From Ignavibacteriales bacterium (GTDB lineage: Bacteria; Bacteroidota; Ignavibacteria; Ignavibacteriales; Melioribacteraceae), in assembly GCA_026390795.1 (NCBI GenBank), contig JAPLFG010000003.1, positions 124,001-188,000 on the forward strand: 64,000 nucleotides of DNA. The letters run 5' to 3'. The notes under the pieces were generated by a model. The model was given only the letters and a program-made list of their open reading frames with translations, had not been told where the DNA came from and did not search any database. Shown in pieces: positions 37,803 to 47,319 of the stretch (the stretch's first letter is position 1; each line of letters starts with the position of its first letter). Made by a program: the position numbers and the translations under genes.

Positions 37803-40016
37803 TTAATTTAAGCTGGTAATAGATCCGCCAATACCAATTGAAAATCTGATTTCTCTTCCCGGTACAGGTGATCCTTTAGTAAATTGCAATTCCTTATCTC
37901 CAAGATTGTTTGCTTCCAACCTTAAATTAACATTGACTCCGAAAAGATTTGGGGTGACACCAATATTGGCGTTGATCAAACTATAACTGTCCATTTCAAT
38001 TTTGTTAGCCGCATCGTGAAACCGTTTTCCTACAAAATCGTAGAAAATATTTAATGAAGCGATTCCATAATTCAGATTGAGCAAGAGATCAAATTTATCT
38101 TTCGGTCGATAGATTAAATATTTTCCGGAAGTTGAAAGATTTTTACTATCATCCTTAGCGCTCATATTTGTATACGATGCTTGAATTTTTATAAGATTTT
38201 CAAATCCCCGCCATGTAACTTTCGATTCCAGACCGGTAATGCTGGCGTTTGCAACATTTGTCGGAGTCCATTTAGCGGTTGTAGAAGCCCACAAAATTAA
38301 ATCCTCAAGTTTACTTGCAAAATAAGTTGCTTCAATACTCCAGCTACCTGCAGAAACAAATTGTGCAATAAATCCAAAATCGTATGTAATACCTTTCTCC
38401 GGTTTTAAGTTTGGATTACCAACAGTCCAGGAATCTTCCGGCCAGTAAAGATCATTATAAGTTGGTGCTCTGAATACTCTGCCAATATTTCCTCTGATTG
38501 ATCCACGCCATTCTTCATTATGACTTAACGTAATTCCGACTTTAGGAGATAACTGAGATCCGATGCCGGCTTCCGGATAATTATCCAGACGTACAGCGGG
38601 TACAATTATTAAATTCCAGGCTTGATCTAAACTATATTTCCAATCGTTTTGAAAATAAAAGCTATGTACATTACGAAGATGATTTCCAATGAACGGTACC
38701 TCATTCTCTGCAACTAATCTTTTGCTTTGAAGATCATCTTGCCTAAATTCATAACCGTAAGAAAGCAAACCGAATTCGTTCAGATCTGTAAATACTTGAA
38801 TTAACGCACCGAGTGCGTTGCTGTTGTAAATGCTTTCCTCTTGCCCTCCCCAGGCTTCCGGATTTATATAACGGTATTCATTTCTCATCATGTAGGTATT
38901 TAGAGTAAATGCAACCGGACCAAAAGTTAATCCTTCGTAAGTGATACTCGAATGATTGTTTACAATTTTACTTCTTGCTGTTAAATTCGGGTAATCAGTT
39001 GTACCTGGTGAACCGTTATCAGATTCCCGATATTTATGAAATGCCGATAAACGGGAATGATCAAAGAATGTGTAACCGGTTTTCAAAAAAATGTTATCTG
39101 ATTTTGTATCCGCATTAACAAGATTTGTTTTAATCCCTTTCAGATTTGTGTATTCAAAATTACCATCGGATTGAGTTCTATTATAAGAAGCAAAGTAATC
39201 GAAATTTCCAATTCCTTGACCAACCGAGGCATTATAAACACGGGTGTTGTATGTACCGAATGTGCCATTTGCGTTGTAGCTGAGAAGATTTTTTTTCGCC
39301 ATTGATTTTGTAATGATATTAATTACACCACCTACGGCATCACTTCCATAAAGTGCTGCATGACCGCCTTTAACAACTTCAATTCTATCAATTAAATCGA
39401 TCGGGATCGTACTCATATCTACGGAAGCTTGCTGAGCATTGTTCAAACGTTGACCGTCTACAAGAACTAAAACTTGAGAATCGGTTGAACCCCGCAACGA
39501 GATTGATTGAAGTGAACCTAAAGCTCCGTAAGATTTAATCAGCGATCCTCCGATAGATGAAAGAGCTTCTCCTACATTTTTAGCATTCGACTCGGCAAGT
39601 TTCGCAGTTGTTAACACTTCTGTTGCAACGGAAATAGAAGTTACAAGCGCCTCGTTACGTGTAGCTGTCACTACAACTTCGGAAAAAGTCATTTCATCAT
39701 TCTTCAGTAAAAAATCGATTTTAAGATTCGCATTATCACCAACTGTTATTTCGCGTTCTTGTTTGACATAATTCAACATACTGCATACCAAAGTAAATTT
39801 ACCGGTTGGAACTTGTGCTATTGAGTAGATACCGTATTCATTTGCGGAACTGCCGATATGTGTTCCTTTCAAATAAACATTTGCTCCTAGCAATTCTTCG
39901 CCGGTCTTCTCATCTTTAACGGTCCCGGAAATTGAATTTTTATTCTGCGCAAGTGACTGATTACAAACAAGAATGGATAAAAATAATATTACAATTTTTA
40001 TTACTGAGGCTTTCAT
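37803..40016 (-). CDS. TonB-dependent receptor, BtuB-like, with CarboxypepD_reg-like domain
   Basis: Outer-membrane transporter of 737 residues. Signal peptide, then a carboxypeptidase regulatory-like domain (GTVKDEKTGEELLGANVYL, about 30-105), a plug (NVGEALSSIGG, VLVLVDGQRLNN, YGSDAVGGVINIITK), and a 22-strand-type barrel with FRAPTYNDLYWPEDSW and a final RFSIGIGG strand. The plug wording and barrel region are strongly similar to the next receptor (40125-42005), so they are tandem duplicates. The BtuB-like plug and neighbours suggest cobamides or their fragments as ligand. The 108-nt gap before it contains a 10-bp stem hairpin. Confidence 0.88.
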   Translation of the reverse strand: MKASVIKIVILFLSILVCNQSLAQNKNSISGTVKDEKTGEELLGANVYLKGTHIGSSANEYGIYSIAQVPTGKFTLVCSMLNYVKQEREITVGDNANLKIDFLLKNDEMTFSEVVVTATRNEALVTSISVATEVLTTAKLAESNAKNVGEALSSIGGSLIKSYGALGSLQSISLRGSTDSQVLVLVDGQRLNNAQQASVDMSTIPIDLIDRIEVVKGGHAALYGSDAVGGVINIITKSMAKKNLLSYNANGTFGTYNTRVYNASVGQGIGNFDYFASYNRTQSDGNFEYTNLKGIKTNLVNADTKSDNIFLKTGYTFFDHSRLSAFHKYRESDNGSPGTTDYPNLTARSKIVNNHSSITYEGLTFGPVAFTLNTYMMRNEYRYINPEAWGGQEESIYNSNALGALIQVFTDLNEFGLLSYGYEFRQDDLQSKRLVAENEVPFIGNHLRNVHSFYFQNDWKYSLDQAWNLIIVPAVRLDNYPEAGIGSQLSPKVGITLSHNEEWRGSIRGNIGRVFRAPTYNDLYWPEDSWTVGNPNLKPEKGITYDFGFIAQFVSAGSWSIEATYFASKLEDLILWASTTAKWTPTNVANASITGLESKVTWRGFENLIKIQASYTNMSAKDDSKNLSTSGKYLIYRPKDKFDLLLNLNYGIASLNIFYDFVGKRFHDAANKIEMDSYSLINANIGVTPNLFGVNVNLRLEANNLGDKELQFTKGSPVPGREIRFSIGIGGSITSLN

Positions 40017-40061
40017 TTTTTCCTCATCTTTTTTTTCATTTTGAAACGTAAATTACAACTC

Positions 40062-40095
40062 AGCAATGCACAGAATATTTCATCCGTGCATTGCT
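40062..40095 (-). terminator. Hairpin between the two TonB receptor genes
   Basis: Perfect 10-bp stem AGCAATGCAC/GTGCATTGCT with a 14-nt loop, 30 nt after the stop of the upstream receptor gene. No T run follows on the minus strand, so it may only reduce read-through or protect the upstream message. Confidence 0.5.
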
Positions 40096-40124
40096 TGCTG
40101 TTTATTTCAATCAATAAGAATGAA

Positions 40125-42005
40125 TTAAAGTAGACTTAATCCAATAGTCATTCTTACTTCTCTGCCCGGCAATGGATAACCATCGTTCAAACGGTAATCT
40201 TTATTAAATATATTGTTAAAGTCTAACCTTGCCGTCCACTTCATATCAAATAATTTCGGATTAACAGATAAATTCAGATTCCATCTACTAACATCGGGTA
40301 AAGATGCCGTGTTAGCCGCGTCTACAAAACGTTTGCTTAGGAACTGATAATTGATATTAAATTCAAAGATATCAATAGCAAGTGCAGTGTTTAGATCTAC
40401 TTTATGGTATGGACGGTAGAAAAGTAATTTTCCGTCGTTTGCTTTACCGCTTTTATCGCGTGCATCCATATAGGTATGGTTAACTTCAACTTTAAATTTG
40501 CTGTCAAAGAATTTCACGCCTATATAAGACTCAAGACCACTTGTAAGTGATTTATCAACATTTGAAGGAGTCCATTTACCATCAGATAATCTTGGAGCCC
40601 AGATAATTTGATTTGTAATGTCGCTATTGAAATAATTCATTCTTATCTGTGTATTGATGAATGGTAGAGTAATACCGTAACCCAATTCAATTGTTGTTCC
40701 GTCTTCCGGTTTTACATTTGGATTTCCGACAGTATAAGCATCTTCCGGCCACCACAAATCATTAAAAGTTGGGGCTCTGTATGATTTACTCCAGTGTGCG
40801 GCAATATTTAAACCGTACTCGTCTGTACTAGCTAACATGAAACTAACTTTTGGGCTAATTACTTTATCAAAATCCGAAGGGGCATCATAACGAAGTGCAG
40901 GTATAATAGAAATATTTTTGAAATAAAATTCTACATTTTTAAAACCGACATTTGCAGAAAGATGCGCACCGTGGGTATTACGATTTTTGTCGCCAATCGA
41001 TGTACTATTTGCGTTATCATGACGGTAAGAATAACCGTAAGTGAGATTAATTAAATCACTCAAAGGATTATTTTGAGTTAATTCCAATCCATACGCATTT
41101 ACTTTTGAATCACTATGTGTTGGTCCGCCGTATGTATCGGGATCGTCATACTTGATTCTGGAATATTGATAATAACTGTTTGCATTTAGATCAGCTTTTC
41201 CGAAAATCTCTTTTGTATTGTAATTAAGATTAAAATAAGAATTATCAGTCGAGGAAACCGCTCTCGGAGTTGTACTTGCGAAATTTTTCAATCCCTTTAC
41301 ACTACCCGGTACCCCTGTTTCAGATTGACCAAGTTGACCGGTAAAAAGAAGATTTGAATTGTCTTCAAGTTTGTAACCGAGTTTTAAAAGTCCGTCGTCT
41401 CCCTTGGAATAATTATTTTGTCTCGTTTTTTCTAAACCATAGAAATCAGTGTACTTGAAATCACCATCACTCTGTCTACGTTTGTACGATAAATAATAAT
41501 TAAAATTATTCAGCGAATTAGAAGTATAAACATTATAGAACTGTGAATTAAATGAGCCAAAAGTGGCCCTTAATCCAAGGTCCATATGAGATTCTTCTTT
41601 AGCTTTCTTGGTAATGAAATTGACTACACCGCCAATAGCATCGGAACCATAACGCGCTGAATTTCCTCCTCTCAAAACTTCAACTGTCTCAATAGCATCG
41701 ATCGGGATAGTAGTAACATCATATCCGCCGCTTTGAGCGTTGTTCATTCTTTGTCCGTCAATTAAAATTAGAATCTTGTTAGAAGTTGCATCTCTAATAT
41801 TAATTTGCCCGGAACGGATATAGACGCCGGGAATAGTTTTAAGTGCTTCGCCCATATCTTCTGCATTTGTTTCTTTAGATAATGATTGCGCAGAGACGAC
41901 TTCTTTGTTTGTCTTACTTTCTTCTTTTGTTTCTTGCGGAAATATTAATCCACAAAAAACAAAAGCCATTATTAAGAAAGTTAGAAATAGTTTCTTACTT
42001 TTCAT
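40125..42005 (-). CDS. TonB-dependent receptor, BtuB-like
   Basis: Outer-membrane transporter of 626 residues with signal peptide but without the N-terminal regulatory-like domain of its tandem paralogue. Plug motifs: EDMGEALKTIPGVYI, ILILIDGQRMNN, RYGSDAIGGVVNFITKK. Barrel motifs shared with the paralogue: YRAPTFNDLWWPEDAYTVG, LPGREVRMTIGL at the C-terminus. The ATG follows AGGAGG at seven bases; a further upstream ATG overlaps that site and is rejected. It begins 22 nt after the exported phosphoesterase gene, implying that the esterase product or its partner ligand is what the receptor takes up. Confidence 0.88.
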   Translation of the reverse strand: MKSKKLFLTFLIMAFVFCGLIFPQETKEESKTNKEVVSAQSLSKETNAEDMGEALKTIPGVYIRSGQINIRDATSNKILILIDGQRMNNAQSGGYDVTTIPIDAIETVEVLRGGNSARYGSDAIGGVVNFITKKAKEESHMDLGLRATFGSFNSQFYNVYTSNSLNNFNYYLSYKRRQSDGDFKYTDFYGLEKTRQNNYSKGDDGLLKLGYKLEDNSNLLFTGQLGQSETGVPGSVKGLKNFASTTPRAVSSTDNSYFNLNYNTKEIFGKADLNANSYYQYSRIKYDDPDTYGGPTHSDSKVNAYGLELTQNNPLSDLINLTYGYSYRHDNANSTSIGDKNRNTHGAHLSANVGFKNVEFYFKNISIIPALRYDAPSDFDKVISPKVSFMLASTDEYGLNIAAHWSKSYRAPTFNDLWWPEDAYTVGNPNVKPEDGTTIELGYGITLPFINTQIRMNYFNSDITNQIIWAPRLSDGKWTPSNVDKSLTSGLESYIGVKFFDSKFKVEVNHTYMDARDKSGKANDGKLLFYRPYHKVDLNTALAIDIFEFNINYQFLSKRFVDAANTASLPDVSRWNLNLSVNPKLFDMKWTARLDFNNIFNKDYRLNDGYPLPGREVRMTIGLSLL

Positions 42006-42027
42006 GGTACAACCTCCTGTCATTGGT

Positions 42028-43695
42028 TTAGTGGTGTTGTTGTTTAGTTTTTATATTAATAGCTGAATCCTTAGTGTCTTTCCAGCTTGTCGGACCGTTT
42101 AAAAGATCAATTTTAGATTTTTGTCTAAATTGATTCCACTTTGTTGCTTCAATAGGATCTACCCATTTTGTCTTTATAAAATCTCCGTATGGTGGTATAT
42201 CTATAAAAATTGGGTTTGTAATAGAATACATAGGCCATTGCCCGAATGCTTCGGCTACTATCCAACCGTCCTTGTCTAAAATAATTGTCGTACTATCACG
42301 GAATGTGTACAAAGAATCTGTAGTAAATTTCTTAATAATTTTTCCGTTAAAAATGATTCTTAAACCTTCTTCCGATTTCAACAGATTCTGATTTGCTAGT
42401 ACGTCAATGTTGAGCTTGATTTTCCCATCACTGCTAATTTTGATAACCTCACCTGGGTATTTTCCGTTTACTTTAAATAAAAGAAGCGGTCCAAAATTGG
42501 AAGTAAGAAATAAATTTCCATTTTTAATTGCGGATTTAATATTTGCTTCGGATAGTTTTCCACAGTAAGCATATGTTCTTGGATTACCAGTCGTAATCGT
42601 CCAATAATGTTCTCCTTTGGGATAAGAAGTCACACCGGTTACATCATGGCAATCTGAACCCGCAATTCCAGAAATTTTATTTCCTTCATTTAAGTATGAG
42701 AACCACGCATGCACTGCCATTGTGTTGATATTCGTATGTGCAGTATCCCAGTCGTTATATGTATATGAATGAGGCGGTTCACCGTTCCAGACCTCAATTG
42801 CATCTAAGTTTTTTATTTTGCCCCAAGATTTGTATCTGCCAGCCCAATCCCATGCTTGAAATGGATGATTAACCGCGATCAATCCATTTTGCTGATGAGT
42901 TAGGTCAATCATATTCTGAACATCTTTGCTATCGTCAAAAATTGCTCGCGCCCAAATATTTGGATTAGAAATATTTTGTGCGTTCATCTTATCAATAAAA
43001 GTCTGGTTGAGATGCCCATAACCGTTTTCAATTGAGGTAACAGAAGCTTCTGTCGAGATTTCACAACCTGATATTGGAATAAATTCTTTCGTTTTATTTG
43101 CTAGCCATTCTTTTGTCCCTGTATCGGAATTATGATCAGTAAGCATTCCCCATGATAACCCGACACTCTTCATTGCCTGTGCAATTTCCGATGGATCCTG
43201 GTGCCCATCGCTATAAATACTATGATGATGAGTATCCCCTGCGAACCATCCGAGTTTGCTTAAGTCGTATAATTTTTTTAGAGAAGCATTATATTCGATT
43301 CCGTTAAACTCTTTTTCTTTAATTACGAATTTCTCCTTTACTAAATTCCATTCAGGACCTTTAGTAATGATAAGTAGAATTGTATCGGCTGGAACCTTTA
43401 TGGAATAATATCCGTCTGCAGAAGAATATTTCATTTGAATTAAATTGTCGGTTCTTCCTTCGATTTTTTTATCTCCGAACTGCATAACTATATTTGTCAA
43501 AGGATAACGCCATGCCTGTACCTGTGCAATTAACGGTTTGCCATTTTTATCTGTAATCCTACCATAAATAATTTGTTGAGAGGTTTTAGGAATTAGTATT
43601 TCTTTTTTTTGAGGGAATAAATCAGAAGCTGAAATAATGGTAAAAATAATTGTAAACAATAAAACAATGCTAAGTCTGGTCTTTATCGCGATCAT
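42028..43695 (-). CDS. Exported PHP-domain metallophosphoesterase (CehA/McbA type)
   Basis: A 555-residue exported protein with a signal peptide (IFTIISASDLF). A carboxypeptidase regulatory-like or transthyretin-like module (YGRITDKNGKPLIAQVQAW, SSADGYYSIKV) occupies about 40-125. The PHP metal-binding domain follows: WFAGDTHHHSIYSDGH, GMLTDHNSD, a HP motif in IAVNHPFQAW, and GIAGSDCHD. PHP proteins hydrolyse phosphomonoesters or phosphodiesters with two or three metal ions. Its place between an ADP-ribosylglycohydrolase homologue and two BtuB-like receptors suggests an extracytoplasmic role in stripping phosphate from a cobamide-derived or nucleotide substrate. The substrate is not known. 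Confidence 0.85.
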   Translation of the reverse strand: MIAIKTRLSIVLLFTIIFTIISASDLFPQKKEILIPKTSQQIIYGRITDKNGKPLIAQVQAWRYPLTNIVMQFGDKKIEGRTDNLIQMKYSSADGYYSIKVPADTILLIITKGPEWNLVKEKFVIKEKEFNGIEYNASLKKLYDLSKLGWFAGDTHHHSIYSDGHQDPSEIAQAMKSVGLSWGMLTDHNSDTGTKEWLANKTKEFIPISGCEISTEASVTSIENGYGHLNQTFIDKMNAQNISNPNIWARAIFDDSKDVQNMIDLTHQQNGLIAVNHPFQAWDWAGRYKSWGKIKNLDAIEVWNGEPPHSYTYNDWDTAHTNINTMAVHAWFSYLNEGNKISGIAGSDCHDVTGVTSYPKGEHYWTITTGNPRTYAYCGKLSEANIKSAIKNGNLFLTSNFGPLLLFKVNGKYPGEVIKISSDGKIKLNIDVLANQNLLKSEEGLRIIFNGKIIKKFTTDSLYTFRDSTTIILDKDGWIVAEAFGQWPMYSITNPIFIDIPPYGDFIKTKWVDPIEATKWNQFRQKSKIDLLNGPTSWKDTKDSAINIKTKQQHH

Positions 43696-43728
43696 ACAAT
43701 CTCTCTCCTTGTTTACAGTTTTATTTGA

Positions 43729-44763
43729 TTAAGCTAATTGCTCTTTTTCACTTACGATTATTTCTGTCAACCTTTCCGAGTATTTTTCGAAATCGATATT
43801 ATTTACTCTGCTTAGTTGATCTTTAATTTCATTTGGAAATAGATCCGACCCGGAAAATGCGCCAGCTACTCCTCCTGCAATTGCGCCTACAGTATCGCAG
43901 TCGCCGCCCATGTTAGCGGAAGCGTATGCCGTCTTCAACGGATTACCGCTATAATAAACAACCAATGCCAGCGCAGTTGGAACGGATTCAGACATTGCGA
44001 CACCGGCACCTACGTAATCATATAAATCCTGCCAGATCTCAATTTCAGATTTCCCGGAACGGACAATTTTAAGTGCTAATTCAGTTCTCTTAATAATGGA
44101 AGCCCCATACCATTGTCTTCCTAATTTCATTCCTTGCTCTGCACCATACATAGCTGCATCTATTAATCCATTAATATCTTTCCCAGCCATTCCCGCAGCG
44201 ACTGCACATGCAATTGCCGAAGCTCCGGCAATTGCGATATTTGTATTGTGAGTAGGAATGCAGATTTCGGCAACATCACTTATTACAGCATCATAATTTC
44301 CTGGGTGCACAATTCCTACCGGCGCTATTTTCATTGCGGCGCCGTTAGTATCTCCCATTAGACCGGTTTCTTCAACTGGTACACCACTATCAATCATCTT
44401 TAATGCTTTTAAAGAACTTGGTCCGAGTATCAATGTTTCAAATGCGTTTAAACTTTTAGCCCAATCAAGTAATTTTTTTGCAACACCATGCCTGGAAAAT
44501 TTTTTCTCTTCAATGAACAGATCTGCAAGAAGCAATGTCTGTTGCGTATCATCGGTTACTTGTCCAGCCAACATTCCATCATGAATTACGTGACCCTTTG
44601 GAGCCGGTAGTAATTCATTAACTCCTTCTGGAAAATATTTATGGATCATCTCCGGATTCCACAAAGAAGTGGGCATACCGAATGCGTCGCCGTAGGCAAC
44701 ACCAAGCAATGAGCCGAGTGTTTTTTTGTATATAACTTCTTTATCTAACAAAAACTCTTTCAT
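43729..44763 (-). CDS. ADP-ribosylglycohydrolase-family protein
   Basis: Cytoplasmic dimetal (magnesium) hydrolase of 344 residues, no signal peptide. Motifs: GVAYGDAFGMP at 21-31, the metal ligands TDDTQ at 70-74, and GGDCDT at 286-291 followed by GAIAGGVAGA. Known members remove ADP-ribose from arginine or other groups by cleaving an alpha-N- or O-glycosidic bond to ribose. The start is the ATG whose A is shared with the EcfT stop (TAATG) and which follows AGGAGC; an upstream in-frame ATG would overlap ecfT by 34 nt. Encoded in an operon with an ECF importer and a CblS-like kinase, it may act on an alpha-linked riboside rather than on protein. Confidence 0.88.
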   Translation of the reverse strand: MKEFLLDKEVIYKKTLGSLLGVAYGDAFGMPTSLWNPEMIHKYFPEGVNELLPAPKGHVIHDGMLAGQVTDDTQQTLLLADLFIEEKKFSRHGVAKKLLDWAKSLNAFETLILGPSSLKALKMIDSGVPVEETGLMGDTNGAAMKIAPVGIVHPGNYDAVISDVAEICIPTHNTNIAIAGASAIACAVAAGMAGKDINGLIDAAMYGAEQGMKLGRQWYGASIIKRTELALKIVRSGKSEIEIWQDLYDYVGAGVAMSESVPTALALVVYYSGNPLKTAYASANMGGDCDTVGAIAGGVAGAFSGSDLFPNEIKDQLSRVNNIDFEKYSERLTEIIVSEKEQLA

Positions 44764-45572
44764 TATAAAGCTCCTATATTTAGTGATCTTGCCCAAAGAG
44801 CGGCAAAAATTAGTAAAATCAATCCGATGCAGATAAGATAGTCTTGCCCGTTCATTCTTATTTCATGAAGATCTGTAGTGGTTTTCATTGCACCAAATCC
44901 TCTGTTTAACATTGCGATTGCCAGGTTATCCGACATACGCAACGAATCAACTATCATTGGAATAAGAACGGGTATGTATGATTTAATACTTTTTACAATT
45001 CCACCTTTGCCAATTTCTGCGCCTCTAGCTCTCTGGGCTTCTTGTATCATTTCAGATTTTTTCTGCATTGTAGGAATAAATCTAATTCCAGTTGCAATCA
45101 CGAAAGCTAATTGATGCGGTACTTTTATCTTTTTGAGGAGTTGCAGAATATCTTCAATTGAAGTGCTGAAAGTGAATATTGTAGAAGCGAGAATCATCAC
45201 AAAAATTCTTAATACGAGAGTCAGTCCATACAATAATCCGCCGATTGAGAAAGGTACAGAGCCGCCGGGTAAAAGTGTAAAAAGAATTTTCCTATTCTGA
45301 TCGGAATGAAAATTTGCCGATGGATAAGTAAACCCTGTGATAACTAACATGATTACGAAAATTGGGATGAGTGGTTTCAAGATTTGTTTAACTCTTGAAA
45401 GAGGTGTCTTCATTACATAAAGAATGTACCAAGATAATAGAACCAATAAAAAATTTATAATAGGTGAATAGAAACTGAAGGAAATTAAAGTGAGAGCTAA
45501 GAAACCTAATGATTTCGTTCGCACATCTAATTTATGGATGTAACTTCCCGATGGATAATATTCAATTAACAT
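44763..45572 (-). CDS. ecfT: ECF transporter transmembrane component EcfT
   Basis: Inner-membrane scaffold of 269 residues, about five helices, linking the S component to the ATPases of an energy-coupling factor vitamin importer. The N-terminal YYPSGSYIHKLDVRTKS is typical, and the two coupling-helix Ala-Arg-Gly-type motifs are visible as ARGAEIGKG and NRGFGA. It overlaps the end of the ATPase gene by 11 nt. With the ATPase and the S component in the same operon the transporter looks complete and dedicated (group I) rather than shared. Confidence 0.9.
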   Translation of the reverse strand: MLIEYYPSGSYIHKLDVRTKSLGFLALTLISFSFYSPIINFLLVLLSWYILYVMKTPLSRVKQILKPLIPIFVIMLVITGFTYPSANFHSDQNRKILFTLLPGGSVPFSIGGLLYGLTLVLRIFVMILASTIFTFSTSIEDILQLLKKIKVPHQLAFVIATGIRFIPTMQKKSEMIQEAQRARGAEIGKGGIVKSIKSYIPVLIPMIVDSLRMSDNLAIAMLNRGFGAMKTTTDLHEIRMNGQDYLICIGLILLIFAALWARSLNIGAL

Positions 45573-47319
45573 TTACCTTTCCGTTAATACTTGCTGACAA
45601 TTCGTTTTGTAATTCGTTAACTGTTACAGGAAAACCATTTAAACCAAATTGACGAAGTTTACTGCCGATTAATACACTATCGGGCGGCGTAATTGAAACA
45701 GAATTAAGAATTTCTTCTTGATAAAAAACTTCTTTCGGTGTTCCGTCAAGAACAATTTTCCCTGCAGAAAAAACAATTACACGGTCTGCGTATTCTGCAG
45801 CCAACCGCATATTGTGTGTTATCGCCAAAATTGTATGACCTCTATGATGAAGCTTTTCGAGCATCTCCATCATTCTTTTTGTACCGTCCCAATCCTGACC
45901 GGTAGTCGGTTCATCAATTACCAAAATTCCGGGCTCCATGGCAAGGATTGTGGCAACTGCCAATTTTTGTCTTTCACCTTTACCAAGAGTAAACGGATGG
46001 CGATCTTTAAATTTTTCTAATCCAACAAATTCCAAAGCCGCATGAATTCTTTTGTTCCTTTCGTCTTCAGTCAAAAATAAATTTTTCAGACCGTAATCAA
46101 TTTCTTCCCAAATATTCGCCGCAAATATTTGATGATCTGGATTTTGAAAAACATATCCGACTTCTTTACTCAACTCTGCAGTCGAGATCGCCTTGATATC
46201 TCTACCGTTAATCAAGATTTGTCCGCTATCTGGTCTTAGCAAGCCGTTAAGGTGTTTAGAAAAAGTTGTTTTTCCCGCACCGTTCTTGCCAATCAGCGCA
46301 ACAAACTCTCCCTTATTTATCTTTACGTTTATTTTGTGCAATGACAACTGCCCTTTCTTATATGAGAAGGAGATGTCACGTGCCTCAATCACTGAATTAA
46401 CAGTAATATCCTTTTTAACTTTTTGAATATTTTTATTTTGATCGAAGTTGAAATTGTATTTCTCAAAAAAATGTTCAACAAATTGTTTGTTATTTGTAAC
46501 TATAGAATTATTCGAGAACGTTTTATCATTGTTAAGTTTATAGAAGATTTCGGCAGCTTCGGGTGAATGAATTCCAAATTTTCCGGTTAATTCGAAATTG
46601 CAAAAGAGATTTTCCGGTTTGCCTTCCCAAACAATTGATCCGTTATCTAGAACTAAAATTCTATCTGTGTATTGAAGCATTTCTTCAGAATCATGTCCGG
46701 AAATGAGTATTGTAACGTGTTGGTCATTTCGAAGGTCTGATAACAGTTTATATATTTCAACTTTTCCCGCCGGATCTAGTTCAGAAGTCGGTTCATCAAG
46801 AATTAGTATTTCCGGCTCCATTGCAAGAACTCCCGCAATTGTTAATCGCTGTTTCTCTCCGCCAGAAAGTTCTGTTGTTAATCTGTTTTCGTACCCTTGT
46901 AGTCCAACAGCTTTCAATGATTTTCCAACGAGCTCTAAAATTTTTTCTTTTCCATAAGCAAGATTTGACGGACCGAATGCGACATCTTTTTCAACTGTGA
47001 TTCCGAATATTTGTGTTTCCGGGTCCTGCATTACTAACCCTATAAATCTCGCTAGTGTTTGCACACGGTATCTTGCCGTATTCATCGTATTTGAAATTAC
47101 TTCTCCATCAAAAACCCCATCAAAGAAATGAGGGATCAATCCATTTAAAAGCATCAATGTAGTAGTTTTACCAGCGCCGGTTCTTCCCATCAGACCGACA
47201 AACTCGCCTTTAGAAACTTTAAAATTCAGTTTACTTAGTGTATCTGAAATACCATCTTCATATCGATATCTTTCTATATCAACAAGAATAGAACCTCTAT
47301 CAAGCGATGCTTTCATCAT
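45562..47319 (-). CDS. Fused ECF transporter ATPases EcfA-EcfA'
   Basis: A 585-residue protein with two complete ABC ATPase halves in one chain. First half: Walker A GRTGAGKT (45-52), signature LSGGEKQR, Walker B ILILDEPTSELDP. Second half (from about residue 310): Walker A GKNGAGKT, signature LGKGERQK, Walker B ILVIDEPTTGQD. The LSGGE and altered LGKGE signatures differ, so the two sites may not be equal. It overlaps the kinase gene by 4 nt and ecfT by 11 nt. It would power import through EcfT and the CblT-like S component. Confidence 0.92.
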   Translation of the reverse strand: MMKASLDRGSILVDIERYRYEDGISDTLSKLNFKVSKGEFVGLMGRTGAGKTTTLMLLNGLIPHFFDGVFDGEVISNTMNTARYRVQTLARFIGLVMQDPETQIFGITVEKDVAFGPSNLAYGKEKILELVGKSLKAVGLQGYENRLTTELSGGEKQRLTIAGVLAMEPEILILDEPTSELDPAGKVEIYKLLSDLRNDQHVTILISGHDSEEMLQYTDRILVLDNGSIVWEGKPENLFCNFELTGKFGIHSPEAAEIFYKLNNDKTFSNNSIVTNNKQFVEHFFEKYNFNFDQNKNIQKVKKDITVNSVIEARDISFSYKKGQLSLHKINVKINKGEFVALIGKNGAGKTTFSKHLNGLLRPDSGQILINGRDIKAISTAELSKEVGYVFQNPDHQIFAANIWEEIDYGLKNLFLTEDERNKRIHAALEFVGLEKFKDRHPFTLGKGERQKLAVATILAMEPGILVIDEPTTGQDWDGTKRMMEMLEKLHHRGHTILAITHNMRLAAEYADRVIVFSAGKIVLDGTPKEVFYQEEILNSVSITPPDSVLIGSKLRQFGLNGFPVTVNELQNELSASINGKVNVN

